DNA of 64,000 nt, from contig PTKH01000002.1 of NCBI GenBank assembly GCA_002937655.1, forward strand, positions 55,896 through 119,895, given 5' to 3'. Every line of letters begins with the position of its first letter. The stretch's first letter is position 1. Shown piece after piece: positions 37,165 through 47,019 of this stretch. The notes beneath the pieces are model-generated. The model was not told where the DNA came from, did no database searches, and saw nothing but the letters and a program-made list of their open reading frames with translations. This DNA comes from Alphaproteobacteria bacterium MarineAlpha9_Bin3. Its GTDB lineage: Bacteria > Pseudomonadota > Alphaproteobacteria > TMED109. A program made the translations under genes and the position numbers.

Positions 37165-38091
37165 TTATGCTACTGCGAAACTAATTTCTTCTTGAGTAAT
37201 AATATTATTTTCCTCAATAACTTCATAATTACTCTTGTCACTAAATAGTTCCCACAAAAATTTATTATTTACTTCATGGCCTGCACATTTTGCAACTATA
37301 CTTCCTATTATATGAAATCCTGAAAGATATATATCTCCACATAAATCTAATATTTTATGTCTAACAAACTCATCTTTAAAACGCAAACCTTCAGGATTTA
37401 ATATTTTACCGTTATCAACAACTATAGCATTATTTATAGAACCACCTAAAGCTAAACCATTTTGATGCATATACTCAACTTCATTAAGCATACCGAATGT
37501 CCTTGCTGACCCTATTTCTTCGTCAAAAGTATTCGCCAACAAAGTTATTTTTTGACGTTGTACACCAATTGCTGGATCGTCAAAATCAATCATATAGTCA
37601 ATAGAAAAATTATCAGAAGGAACTGCTATTATAGAACTATTATTTTGAGAAAAAGATACTTCTTTAAGAACTTTAATTACTTTCTTTTTAGCAAATTGTT
37701 CTTTTATGCCTGCTGAACTTATTAAATCTAAAAAAACTTTAGCACTTCCATCCATTATAGGAACTTCACTACCTGATAAAATTACATCAGCATTATCAAT
37801 TCTAAGACCCATGAAAGCAGACATTAAATGTTCTATTGTGTGAACTTTGTGGCCTGCATTATTTTCTATGGTCGTTCCTAGTTTTGTATCACATACATTT
37901 TTATAAGAGGCTACAATTTTTCTATCTTTATTTAAATCTTCTCTAATAAAAGTGATGCCTGAATTAACATCTGCGGGGAGTATTTTTATTTGGGTATTGT
38001 TTCCTGTATGCAAACCTACACCTTCACAAAAAACTTTATTTTTTAAAGTTTTTTGGAAACCTAATTTAGCTATATTTAAAGTATCTGGCAT
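37165..38091 (-). CDS. lpxC: UDP-3-O-acyl-N-acetylglucosamine deacetylase
   Basis: LpxC carries out the committed step of lipid A synthesis. The 308-residue protein has a two-domain LpxC fold. Zinc ligands are seen in VHTIEHLMSAFMG (first His) and RHKILDLCGDIYLSG (His and Asp); EVPIMDGSA and SARTFGMLNEVEYM are family blocks. Its presence means the cell makes lipopolysaccharide. It follows ftsA directly (89 bp) where ftsZ normally intervenes. Confidence 0.97.
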   Translation of the reverse strand: MPDTLNIAKLGFQKTLKNKVFCEGVGLHTGNNTQIKILPADVNSGITFIREDLNKDRKIVASYKNVCDTKLGTTIENNAGHKVHTIEHLMSAFMGLRIDNADVILSGSEVPIMDGSAKVFLDLISSAGIKEQFAKKKVIKVLKEVSFSQNNSSIIAVPSDNFSIDYMIDFDDPAIGVQRQKITLLANTFDEEIGSARTFGMLNEVEYMHQNGLALGGSINNAIVVDNGKILNPEGLRFKDEFVRHKILDLCGDIYLSGFHIIGSIVAKCAGHEVNNKFLWELFSDKSNYEVIEENNIITQEEISFAVA

Positions 38092-38104
38092 AATAATATA
38101 TCTC

Positions 38105-38176
38105 TATTGTAACAATATGTTTTTAACAAAAATATTCGTATTTTAAAAATCAAATATTGTAACATTTGTAACAAAT
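38105..38176. promoter_or_regulatory. Repeated TGTTACA motifs between ftsA and lpxC
   Basis: On the minus strand, three TGTTACA copies precede lpxC: ATTTGTTACAAAT and AATGTTACAAT side by side (38176 down to 38156), and ATTGTTACAAT at about 38115-38105. The first and last are perfect odd-centred palindromes. They lie 15-85 bp before the lpxC start. This looks like a small operator array, though similar strings occur by chance in AT-rich coding sequence elsewhere in the window. Confidence 0.35.
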
Positions 38177-38180
38177 AAAA

Positions 38181-39455
38181 TTAAAAATTTTCTACAAACC
38201 AATTCTTAATTTTTTGAATATATACATAATAATTGTCAGATTTATTAGTTTTATTAGACAAATTAGTATTAATATCATTATTTTCCATTATAGAAAAATT
38301 TAATAAGCTGCATACAGCTGAAAAAGAAGGACTCTTCATATTCTCAGGTAAGGCTGCAATATTTTGCGGCTTTCCCAATCTAACTTTTTTATTTAATATA
38401 TTACTTGAAAAATCTAGTAAGCCATCCATTTGTGCAACTCCTCCAGTTATTACCACCCTATTTGCAATTATATCGTTATATCTACTTTCCTGAATTAGCT
38501 CATTAATTGTATTTATAATTTCAAATATTCTTGGTTTAATTACAGATATTAAATCTCTCCTTGTAATTTCAATGGAGTCATTATCTTCACCTAAGGCATT
38601 AACTTCTATAGTAGAAAGAGAATTTTCTAATTCTTCAATTAACTGTCCGTTAATAATTTTAATTCTTTCCGAATTTGAAAGTGATAGTGAAAAGATTCTA
38701 GATATATCATTTGTAACCATATTACCGCCTAAAGGAATTACCTTCGAGTATAACATAGCTCCATTATAAAACATTGATATAGATGATAAAGTAGCACCTA
38801 TGTCAATTAAAGCCACACCTAACTCTTTTTCTTCCTCAGATAATAAAGAGACTCCAGTTGCATAAGGGGTATAAACAATTTTTTCAATTTCTAAATCAGA
38901 ATTCTTAACAACATTTTCTATATTTCTTAGTGTATTTGTATCAGCGCTAATGATACTAATCTCTAATCCCAATTTATCTCCAAACATACCTAACGGACTT
39001 TTTACTCCTTTATTTCCATCTATGGAATACTGAAATGGAATAATATGCAAAATAGATTTATTTTCGATATTATGTTTCTCAGATAAAAAGTTATAAGCTT
39101 TATTCAAGTCGCCCTGACTAATAATTGCACCTTTCAAATCAACTTCAATATTAATATTTTCAATATCAATATTAACCGATGAAAAACCAATAATAACTTT
39201 CTTTATTCTTAAAGAGGCCATTTTTTCAGCACTTGCAACACAATTTCTAACTGAATTTTCTAAAGCACTCATATCAGTTATAACTCCTGATACTAAGCCT
39301 TTAGATTCTTGAAAACCAGCTCCAACTATTGATATATTATTGTTCTTATCCAATTTAGCAATTAAGCAACAAATTTTACTAGAACCAACATCTAATACAG
39401 CCACAATAGGACTTTTAGAAAAGTAAGAATAATTAAACCACTTAGATTTCATCAT
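38181..39455 (-). CDS. ftsA: Cell division protein FtsA
   Basis: FtsA is an actin-like ATPase that anchors FtsZ to the membrane. The 424-residue protein has the phosphate loop VLDVGSSKICCLIAKL near residue 20, the 1C subdomain, LGVALIDIGATLSSISMF, and RVVITGGVAQMDGL. The C-terminal end KIKNWFVENF is an amphipathic membrane-targeting helix. Either of two adjacent ATGs (39455, 39452) may start it. It follows ftsQ by 8 bp, but its usual downstream neighbour ftsZ is elsewhere. Confidence 0.96.
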   Translation of the reverse strand: MMKSKWFNYSYFSKSPIVAVLDVGSSKICCLIAKLDKNNNISIVGAGFQESKGLVSGVITDMSALENSVRNCVASAEKMASLRIKKVIIGFSSVNIDIENINIEVDLKGAIISQGDLNKAYNFLSEKHNIENKSILHIIPFQYSIDGNKGVKSPLGMFGDKLGLEISIISADTNTLRNIENVVKNSDLEIEKIVYTPYATGVSLLSEEEKELGVALIDIGATLSSISMFYNGAMLYSKVIPLGGNMVTNDISRIFSLSLSNSERIKIINGQLIEELENSLSTIEVNALGEDNDSIEITRRDLISVIKPRIFEIINTINELIQESRYNDIIANRVVITGGVAQMDGLLDFSSNILNKKVRLGKPQNIAALPENMKSPSFSAVCSLLNFSIMENNDINTNLSNKTNKSDNYYVYIQKIKNWFVENF

Positions 39456-39463
39456 AATTATCT

Positions 39464-40186
39464 TCAGTCAACCGATTTATACTTTAAACTAACTCTATCT
39501 TGAATTCTCAAGTCAATAAAAGTTAAATTATTATAATCTATATTATTATCTAGCTTATATAAAGCATCCAATGAATTTAAAGCATTAAAATTAGGTAATT
39601 TTATAAAAAAATCTTGTTTAAAAAAAATATTCCATCTTCTTGAGTCTATTCTTTCTATTTTAGTGACTTTAAAATTAAAAGAATTCAATTTATTTATTAT
39701 TAACGGAAGTTCATTAATATTTAATAATGCATCTTTTCCATATAAAAGAAATAAATTTTCAAATCTATTATCCTCAATTTTTTTAAATTTTATTCCATCT
39801 TTATTAATTAAATAAATTGTATTAGACTCATCTATATATCTACTAAAAGGAATGTATTCATAAATTTCAATTTCTAATTTTCCCATCGGCAATAAATAAA
39901 CACTGCTTTCTTTTACCCAAGATAATTTATTTAAATTTTGCCTTATATTTTTAACATTTATATTTACAAGTAACTCACCAATAGAGACATCTATAGCGTC
40001 TATAATATTAATCTTACTTTCATTAATTCTACCAGATAAATAAACTTCATTTAGCACAATATCAGAATATGATGAAAACTTCTTTAATGTCTGGCCTGAT
40101 ATATCAAGAAAAAATTCTTTTTTAAAAAAAATAAATAATAAACCAGATATTAACAAAAATAATAATATTTTTTTAAAAATTCTCAT
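39464..40186 (-). CDS. ftsQ: Cell division protein FtsQ
   Basis: FtsQ is a bitopic divisome protein that recruits FtsB/FtsL. The 240-residue product has one membrane helix near the N-terminus (ILLFLLISGLLFIFF) and a periplasmic POTRA domain with VLNEVYLSGRINESKIN, then a second domain containing WNIFFKQDFFIKLP. The sequence is divergent but has the expected length and place. ATG 40186 overlaps the ddl stop by one base (TGATG), a clear translational-coupling junction. Confidence 0.87.
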   Translation of the reverse strand: MRIFKKILLFLLISGLLFIFFKKEFFLDISGQTLKKFSSYSDIVLNEVYLSGRINESKINIIDAIDVSIGELLVNINVKNIRQNLNKLSWVKESSVYLLPMGKLEIEIYEYIPFSRYIDESNTIYLINKDGIKFKKIEDNRFENLFLLYGKDALLNINELPLIINKLNSFNFKVTKIERIDSRRWNIFFKQDFFIKLPNFNALNSLDALYKLDNNIDYNNLTFIDLRIQDRVSLKYKSVD

Positions 40187-41067
40187 CAAATCAGAGCATC
40201 TTCAATAATTTTAGTAATTAAATCATCAAAACTCAAACCATTATTTTTTGCAATTTTAGGAACTAATGAATGTTTCGTTAAACCTGGTAAAGTATTTATT
40301 TCTAATAGAACCGGTGCTTTAGATTCTTCATTAGGAACTATAAAATCTGATCGAGTAACTCCCTTACAGCCTAGAGAAGTATGGGCAGATAAAGCAAAAT
40401 TTTTTAATAGAGTTTTTTGATTTTCACTTAAATCCTCTGGAATAATATACTTTGTATTATTACTTTCATACTTAGATTTATAATCATAAAAATTTTCCTC
40501 AAACTTAATCTCAATCATACCTAAAACTTTATTATCTATGACTGCCACAGCAACTTCCTTACCTTCAATATAAGATTCAACTAAAAAGTTTTTATCATTA
40601 AATTTAAGATTATTTAAAATAGTATCTTTATCAATAATATTTACACCTATACTTGACCCTCCATCTATAGGTTTAATGATAAAAGGTCTGTCAAAAGGTT
40701 CTTTATTTTTTATATCATCAATATTACTTACTGTGCTTTTAGCAATATTTATATTAACTGATTTAAATACTTTTTTAGCAAGTACTTTATTCATAGCTAC
40801 TGAGGAAGCTAAAACAGCGGATCCAGTATATGGAGTATTTTTAAATTCACAGATACTTTGTATTACTCCATTCTCTCCGATTCCTCCATGTAATGCATTA
40901 AAAACTAGATCAAAATTATCTAATGAATAATTTAAAAATTCACTTTTAGAGATATCTATCTCAGTTACTTTATGTCCTATCCTCAATAAAGAAAATTTGA
41001 CTGCATTAGCAGACATTAAAGAAACCTCTCTTTCTGTATAACCTCCTGAAAGCAATAATATATTCAA
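40186..41067 (-). CDS. ddl: D-alanine--D-alanine ligase
   Basis: Ddl makes the D-Ala-D-Ala dipeptide used by MurF. This ATP-grasp protein is slightly short at 293 residues. Seen: LLSGGYTEREVSLMSA at the start, NALHGGIGENGVIQ, RPFIIKPIDGGSSIGV, and the metal and substrate site VLLEINTLPGLTKHSLVPK. It lies between murB and ftsQ, as in most alphaproteobacterial dcw clusters. Confidence 0.96.
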   Translation of the reverse strand: MNILLLSGGYTEREVSLMSANAVKFSLLRIGHKVTEIDISKSEFLNYSLDNFDLVFNALHGGIGENGVIQSICEFKNTPYTGSAVLASSVAMNKVLAKKVFKSVNINIAKSTVSNIDDIKNKEPFDRPFIIKPIDGGSSIGVNIIDKDTILNNLKFNDKNFLVESYIEGKEVAVAVIDNKVLGMIEIKFEENFYDYKSKYESNNTKYIIPEDLSENQKTLLKNFALSAHTSLGCKGVTRSDFIVPNEESKAPVLLEINTLPGLTKHSLVPKIAKNNGLSFDDLITKIIEDALI

Positions 41068-41076
41068 GTCTCACTC

Positions 41077-41973
41077 CTATTTATTTGAAAACCCTATTTT
41101 CAAAATCTCCCATTCGAGTTTTATTCCAGAATTGTCATAAACTCTTTGTTTTACAGTATCACCTAATGATTCAATATCACTTGCCGTTGCATTATTATAA
41201 TTAATAATAAAGTTAGCGTGCATTTCTGATATCTTTGCTCCGCCTATAGATAAACCTCTACATCCCGCTTCCTCAATAAGCTTCCATGCCTTGTGACCTA
41301 TTGGGTTTTTAAAAGTTGAGCCCCCTGTTAATTTATTAACAGGCTGTGTTTTGATCCTTTGTTGTTTTAAGTCAAATAAAGATATTGCATCTTTATCTTC
41401 AGAAAAATATCTAAATTTAGCAGAAATGATAATAGATCCATCACTTATTGATGTTTTTCTATAAGCCATATCTAATTTATTACGTGATATATTATATAAA
41501 CCTTTATTTCGATCTAAAATTTGTACTTCATATAAAATATCAGACATTTCTCTACCATAACATCCGGCATTCATTTTAATACTGCCTCCAATTGTACCTG
41601 GAATACCCGAAAGAAAATCGTAACCATAAAAATTATTTTTTTTAGCATATCTTGCAAACTTCATATTTAATAAAGATGCTCCTACCTCTATGTAATTTTC
41701 ATGAATTTTTATTTTACTAAAATTTTCATTTAGTTTAATACCTATTCCTTTTACGCCACCATCTCTAATTATAGTATTAGAAAGTGCTCCTATTATAAAT
41801 ATAGGAATTCTGCTACATAGGTTTTCCAAAAAAAAAATTAAATCCGATTCATCTTCTGGTTCAAAAAGTAATTCAAAAGGCCCACCAACTTTAAACCATG
41901 AAGATGAGGACATATCAGCATTGGTTATTAATTTTCCTCTTACATTTGGAATTTTATTTATTAATAAAGACAT
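41077..41973 (-). CDS. murB: UDP-N-acetylenolpyruvoylglucosamine reductase
   Basis: MurB reduces the enolpyruvyl group to give UDP-MurNAc, using FAD and NADPH. The 298-residue protein has SSSWFKVGGPFELLFEP and IPIFIIGALSNTIIRDGG in the FAD domain, GIPGTIGGSIKMNAGCYG, the catalytic serine in LTGGSTFKNP, and HANFIINYNNATASDI near the end. It has type I architecture. It starts 12 bp after murC. Confidence 0.97.
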   Translation of the reverse strand: MSLLINKIPNVRGKLITNADMSSSSWFKVGGPFELLFEPEDESDLIFFLENLCSRIPIFIIGALSNTIIRDGGVKGIGIKLNENFSKIKIHENYIEVGASLLNMKFARYAKKNNFYGYDFLSGIPGTIGGSIKMNAGCYGREMSDILYEVQILDRNKGLYNISRNKLDMAYRKTSISDGSIIISAKFRYFSEDKDAISLFDLKQQRIKTQPVNKLTGGSTFKNPIGHKAWKLIEEAGCRGLSIGGAKISEMHANFIINYNNATASDIESLGDTVKQRVYDNSGIKLEWEILKIGFSNK

Positions 41974-41985
41974 AACAAATCTTTT

Positions 41986-43404
41986 CTATAATTTATTGTT
42001 GATTATTTTTAACATGGATTTTTGCATACTTCTCGCTTTTTTAGAAATTGATCCTGCTCCTAAAAAAATTATAAAGTCTTTACTTGTAGCTATTTTGCTT
42101 AATTCAACCTCCATATAATTTTCATCTTTAAAACAATATACATTTTTGTGACCATTTTTTTTTATTGAATTAACAATTATTTTTTCATTTATATCCTTTA
42201 TTTTTTTTTCTCCAGCACTATAAATTTTTGTTACATATAAATAGTCAGCGTCTGAGAAAGAATTTATAAATTCATCATATAAATCAATTAGTCTTGTATA
42301 TCGATGAGGTTCAAAAACAACAATTAATTTGCCTTTACACAATAACTTTGCTGCCTTTAGAGTATTTTTTATCTCAGTAGGATGATGTGCATAATCGTCT
42401 ATTATTTTTATATTTTTTAATGAGCCTACAAAACTAAATCTTCTTTCGACTCCCTTAAAATTTAGGAGTGAGTCTTTAATAACTTTTTCTGTAATGCCTA
42501 ATTCTAATGCAACTGCAACTGCAGCCAGAGCATTTCTTATGTTATGTTCTCCTGGAATTGGAATAGCTAAATTTTTAATAAGCTTATTTTTTGATAAATT
42601 TCCTTTTTTAATAGTAATATCAAAATAAGTTAAGTAATTTAAAACTTTTACATTAGATACAAGTAAATCAGATTTTTTATTAAAGCCATATGTAATTAAC
42701 TTTCTATATTTAATATCTTTACATAAATTTTCTGCATCGGGAGAATCTATACATATAAATGCAATACCATAAAAAGGAATATTTTCTACAAAATTTCTAA
42801 AAGCTCTATTCAAATTATCAAAAGTTTTATAAAAATCAATATGTTCTCTATCTATATTAGTAATAACTACATATGTAGATGGCAACTTTATAAAAGTACC
42901 ATCACTCTCATCAGCTTCTACAACCATCCAGTCACTTTTACCTAATCTTGCATTAGTGCCATATGCTTCTATTATTCCTCCATTGACTACTGTAGGATCT
43001 AATTTTGCACCTTCTAATAACGAACTGATAAAAGATGTTGTTGTAGTTTTACCATGTGAACCGCCTATAGAAATTGATTTTTTAAATCTCATTAATTCAG
43101 CTAGCATATCTGCTCTTCGTACTATTGGTATTTTATTTAATGCCCCTGCAACTAGCTCAACGTTATCTTCTTTTATAGCTGAAGATATAACTATAATACT
43201 TACATTATCTATATTTTTTGATTTTTGCCCTATAAATATTTTTATACCCATTTTTTTTAAGCGGTCTACATTAGAGCTTTTAGTAATATCACTCCCACTT
43301 ACTTTATAACCTAAATTAAATAATATCTCAGCAATACCACTCATTCCTATACCACCTATACCTATGAAATGAATAACACCTATGTCTTTTGAAAAATTCT
43401 TCAT
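41986..43404 (-). CDS. murC: UDP-N-acetylmuramate--L-alanine ligase
   Basis: MurC adds the first amino acid of the peptidoglycan stem peptide. From ATG 43404 it has 472 residues and begins MKNFSKDIGVIHFIGIGGIGMSG, matching the usual start to within a few residues. A GGAAA lies nine bases upstream. An outer ATG (43419) would overlap murG. Further motifs: ATP loop GSHGKTTTTSF, DESDGTFIKL, and the hinge ending KIIDDYAHHPTEIKNTL. Confidence 0.96.
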   Translation of the reverse strand: MKNFSKDIGVIHFIGIGGIGMSGIAEILFNLGYKVSGSDITKSSNVDRLKKMGIKIFIGQKSKNIDNVSIIVISSAIKEDNVELVAGALNKIPIVRRADMLAELMRFKKSISIGGSHGKTTTTSFISSLLEGAKLDPTVVNGGIIEAYGTNARLGKSDWMVVEADESDGTFIKLPSTYVVITNIDREHIDFYKTFDNLNRAFRNFVENIPFYGIAFICIDSPDAENLCKDIKYRKLITYGFNKKSDLLVSNVKVLNYLTYFDITIKKGNLSKNKLIKNLAIPIPGEHNIRNALAAVAVALELGITEKVIKDSLLNFKGVERRFSFVGSLKNIKIIDDYAHHPTEIKNTLKAAKLLCKGKLIVVFEPHRYTRLIDLYDEFINSFSDADYLYVTKIYSAGEKKIKDINEKIIVNSIKKNGHKNVYCFKDENYMEVELSKIATSKDFIIFLGAGSISKKARSMQKSMLKIINNKL

Positions 43405-43408
43405 TATA

Positions 43409-44512
43409 TTATTTTCCATTTAAAATATTTATAGCTAAATTAACTAATTTCTTACTACTTCCATATATTGCATTATTTTTCGCTTTTTCTGACATAATAT
43501 ATAAAGATTTAGTATTAAAAATAATACTTTTAAGCTTATTAATTAATCTATCTGTATCAGCTAGTTCTATTTCACTTATAATACGTCCTGCCCCCATTTT
43601 ATTTATCATTAAAGCATTCTTCATTTGATGATTATCTGAAGATATCTCTAAAGGAATCATTATTGATGGACGTCCAGAAATTAAATTTTCTGCTAATGTA
43701 CCCGCCCCACTTCTACATATAATTAAATGGCACCAATTTAAACTACTTGGCATATTTTCAATATATATTTCTAATTTAAACTTAATAGAGGATTTATCAT
43801 ATAATTTTTTTACGTAAGAATAATTTTCTTTCCTTACTTGTTGTAATATAGATATTTTATTTTGTAACTTTTTTGGAAGCTTACATAGAGCTTTAGTAAT
43901 TTTAGTAGCCATAACTTCGGCTCCTAGACTTCCTCCTGTAATTAAAATATTAATCAATTCTTTTTTATGCAGTGTATAGTTTTTTTTACGTATTTTTTCT
44001 ATATCTTCTCTAACTGGCATACCAATAACACTATATTTATAATGATCATTATTATCTAATTTAGGGAAAAATGTTGTTAGGTGATTGGCATATCTGTATA
44101 AAAGCTTATTAGCTTTTCCTAAAATAGAGTTTCCTTCATGAAGAATAATTGGAACTCTAAAAACTTTAGATATTATAAGAGGTGCAACGGTTATTCCTCC
44201 GCCAAAACCATAGCTTAAAACTGGTTTATATTTTATTGTAAAATATAATGATTGAAAAATTGCGTAAAAAAATAAATATATAGAGATTGAATTTTTGTAA
44301 ATACTACTTTTATATATACCTCTTCCTTTAACACACAAAAGTTTAAAATTTTTATTTTTAAAATTTTTATTTACAAAATTAAACATCCTAAAGTCAGTAA
44401 TGAATATTACTTTATAATTGTTCTTTATAAGTTCACTGCTAACCTGAATAGCTGGAAGTACGTGACCGGCAGTTCCTCCACCAACAATAAATATATTTTT
44501 AGTATCTTTCAT
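43409..44512 (-). CDS. murG: Lipid II synthase MurG (GlcNAc transferase)
   Basis: MurG adds GlcNAc to lipid I on the inner face of the membrane. The 367-residue GT28 protein has the glycine-rich VGGGTAGHVLPAI near residue 12, GFGGGITVAPLI, the middle loop ITGGSLGAE, and the UDP-binding ICRSGAGTLAENLISGRPSIMIPL. It overlaps ftsW by 14 bp, linking lipid II synthesis with its polymerase. Confidence 0.96.
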   Translation of the reverse strand: MKDTKNIFIVGGGTAGHVLPAIQVSSELIKNNYKVIFITDFRMFNFVNKNFKNKNFKLLCVKGRGIYKSSIYKNSISIYLFFYAIFQSLYFTIKYKPVLSYGFGGGITVAPLIISKVFRVPIILHEGNSILGKANKLLYRYANHLTTFFPKLDNNDHYKYSVIGMPVREDIEKIRKKNYTLHKKELINILITGGSLGAEVMATKITKALCKLPKKLQNKISILQQVRKENYSYVKKLYDKSSIKFKLEIYIENMPSSLNWCHLIICRSGAGTLAENLISGRPSIMIPLEISSDNHQMKNALMINKMGAGRIISEIELADTDRLINKLKSIIFNTKSLYIMSEKAKNNAIYGSSKKLVNLAINILNGK

Positions 44513-45644
44513 ATTTATGCCTACTATAATCTTTTTTTGTCAAGGCTAGAACTATACCCATACTAATAGAAATTGATAACAAAGAAGAGCCTCCATAACT
44601 AATAAATGGAAAAGTTATTCCCGTGGTAGGAACAATCCCTAAAGTAACAGAAACATTTAACAAGACTTGTATACCGAATAATATTAATAAACCTCCTACA
44701 GCTAGAAGAGAAAATAAATCATTTTTAACGTATACTCTTATTAAACCTCTTATTAAGATGGAACAGGATAATAATAATATTATAATACAAAAAATAGCAC
44801 CAAATTCTTCTGCTATAACAGGAAATATAAAATCTGTGTGTGCATCAGATATTTTATTTTTAATAATTCCTCCACCCGGACCATTACCTAAAAAACCACC
44901 AGACTCATATGCCAAAAAAGAATTATTAATCTGATCATAGCTTTCACAGGGTGAATTTAAAAAACAATCAATTCTTCTTTTAACATGTGGAAATATATAA
45001 TAGCCTAATGTAATGCCTGCTCCCAATAAGCTAAATAATAAAAAAAACCATCTTAATGATATGCCAGCTAAAAATAGTTGTCCCGACCAAATAAGTATTA
45101 TTATTACAGACATGCCTAAATCTGGTTGCTCAAGCAAAAATAAAAGAATAGAAAATAATAATATTAAAGAAAAATGCAAACTTGAAACAAATTTAGGAAA
45201 ATATTTAATAGTTTTGTATTTATTAGCAATTAGATAGGCGGTAACTATAACAAAAAAAGGTTTAATAAATTCTGAAGGTTGAACTGAAAAGCCTCCAATT
45301 ATTAACCATCTACTTGCACCTTTAATATCTGGACCCATAATCATGACTAAAAATAATAATATAAAACATAAAATAAAACCCATTATACTTAATCTAATAA
45401 TTCCTTTAATAGATAAAAAAGTTGTAAATAGCATAGCAGAAATAGATAAAAATAAATAAGATATATGATGAGTAAAAAAGTGTAATTCAGGTAAATTATT
45501 TCTTATGGCTACTGAAGACCCTGCTGCCAATATCATAATTGAACCAATAGTAGCTAATATTAGCATTTGAATTAAATTCCAATGATCAATTGTCCACCAC
45601 CATCTTGATAATACACTTTTATCATTTCGAGCTATAAAAATCAT
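44499..45644 (-). CDS. ftsW: SEDS peptidoglycan polymerase FtsW
   Basis: FtsW polymerises septal glycan with FtsI. This 381-residue protein has ten predicted membrane helices. SEDS features: WLIIGGFSVQPSEFIKPFF, the catalytic Asp of LEQPDLGMSVII, the long periplasmic loop with SFLAYESGGFLGNGPGGG, and the C-terminal GIVPTTGITFPFISYGGSS. AAAGG precedes the ATG. Its place between murD and murG identifies it as FtsW rather than RodA. Confidence 0.97.
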   Translation of the reverse strand: MIFIARNDKSVLSRWWWTIDHWNLIQMLILATIGSIMILAAGSSVAIRNNLPELHFFTHHISYLFLSISAMLFTTFLSIKGIIRLSIMGFILCFILLFLVMIMGPDIKGASRWLIIGGFSVQPSEFIKPFFVIVTAYLIANKYKTIKYFPKFVSSLHFSLILLFSILLFLLEQPDLGMSVIIILIWSGQLFLAGISLRWFFLLFSLLGAGITLGYYIFPHVKRRIDCFLNSPCESYDQINNSFLAYESGGFLGNGPGGGIIKNKISDAHTDFIFPVIAEEFGAIFCIIILLLSCSILIRGLIRVYVKNDLFSLLAVGGLLILFGIQVLLNVSVTLGIVPTTGITFPFISYGGSSLLSISISMGIVLALTKKDYSRHKYERY

Positions 45645-45653
45645 TTTAACCTT

Positions 45654-47018
45654 TTAGTTTAAATATTTATTAATCTCATCAGAAAAAAAATTTCCTCTTT
45701 GCTCATAACTTAAAAATTGATCATATGATGAACATGCAGGGGAAAATAAAATAGTCGAATTATATCTTATATTTTTAGTAAAGTTCATCGCATCTCTTAC
45801 TGCATTTTTTAAATTTGTAACATTTTTGCAATAGAAATAATCACCAAAATAATTAACAAATTCATCTGCAGATTCTCCAATAAAATAAGCCACTTTAATT
45901 GAATTAATATTATCTTTTAAGTAAGAAAATTTTTCATTTTTTCTTATTCCACCAGCTATCCATATAATGTTCTCAAAACAATTTAGAGCAGCATTACAAG
46001 ATACTAGATTAGTAGATTTTGAATCATTAATTACTTTTAATTTAGAGTCTTTGTAAATTAGCTCTAACCTATGCGATAAACCTTTAAATGTTGGTAAATA
46101 TTTTTTAATTTCTTCATTAGTAACTCCAAGATTTTTAACACTTGCAATCGAAATTAAAATATTCTCAATATTATGTTTTCCTATTAAGAATGTTAAGTCT
46201 TTAACATCTGAAATAAAAATGTTTTTATTATTTAAATTATCAAACACCTTACCTTCCTCTATATATATAGTATTTTTTAATTTTTTCTTTAAAGATATTT
46301 TAATGATTTTAGGTTTAACTTTACGATTACTAATTCGATTACAAACTTTTAAAGCTTCTTCATTATCTATATTTATTATTGCAATATCATTTAAATCTTG
46401 ATTCATAAATAAATTTTCTTTTGCAATTATATATTTTTCATAGCTGCCGTGCCAATCAATGTGATCGGGAGAAATATTAGTTAATATTGTCATGTTAGGT
46501 TTTATATTTTTTACAACATCTAGCTGAAATGACGAAGCTTCTATTACAAAAATATTTGGCTTTATATCAGATTTTAGCTGCAAAACTGGTACTCCTATGT
46601 TACCTCCAATGATAGATTGTTTTTTTGCCGATATTAACAAGTGATGAATTAAAGCCGTTACAGTAGATTTACCATTTGAACCAGTAATAAAAATGAAGGT
46701 GTTGTTGTTTTTTGACTCTTTCTGCCAAAATAAATCTAAATCTCCAATAATATTTATCTTATATTTTTTAGCTAATTTTATAATACTGTGATTAGGTTTT
46801 ATACCTGGACTTACAAATAATAATTCTATTTGTTTTAAGTTCTTTGAAAAATTTAAATTTAATATTTCAATATCTTTTAAAGCAATATTATTTCTTACTT
46901 TTTTTATATCATCCCATACTATCATTTTCTTAGAATTATCTCTAAAAAAATTAATCGCAGATATACCAGTCAAACCTAAACCTAATATTCCAATATTTTT
47001 ATTTTTTAAATTATTCAT
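45654..47018 (-). CDS. murD: UDP-N-acetylmuramoylalanine--D-glutamate ligase
   Basis: MurD adds D-glutamate to the stem peptide. The 454-residue protein has the Rossmann start NIGILGLGLTGISA, ATP loop FITGSNGKSTVTAL, NISPDHIDWHGSYEKYI, and the linker FKGLSHRLELIYKDSKLKVINDSKSTN (its SHR and NDSKSTN parts are diagnostic). It is about 20 residues shorter than many homologs. It starts 1 bp after mraY. Confidence 0.95.
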   Translation of the reverse strand: MNNLKNKNIGILGLGLTGISAINFFRDNSKKMIVWDDIKKVRNNIALKDIEILNLNFSKNLKQIELLFVSPGIKPNHSIIKLAKKYKINIIGDLDLFWQKESKNNNTFIFITGSNGKSTVTALIHHLLISAKKQSIIGGNIGVPVLQLKSDIKPNIFVIEASSFQLDVVKNIKPNMTILTNISPDHIDWHGSYEKYIIAKENLFMNQDLNDIAIINIDNEEALKVCNRISNRKVKPKIIKISLKKKLKNTIYIEEGKVFDNLNNKNIFISDVKDLTFLIGKHNIENILISIASVKNLGVTNEEIKKYLPTFKGLSHRLELIYKDSKLKVINDSKSTNLVSCNAALNCFENIIWIAGGIRKNEKFSYLKDNINSIKVAYFIGESADEFVNYFGDYFYCKNVTNLKNAVRDAMNFTKNIRYNSTILFSPACSSYDQFLSYEQRGNFFSDEINKYLN

Positions 47019-47019
47019 A

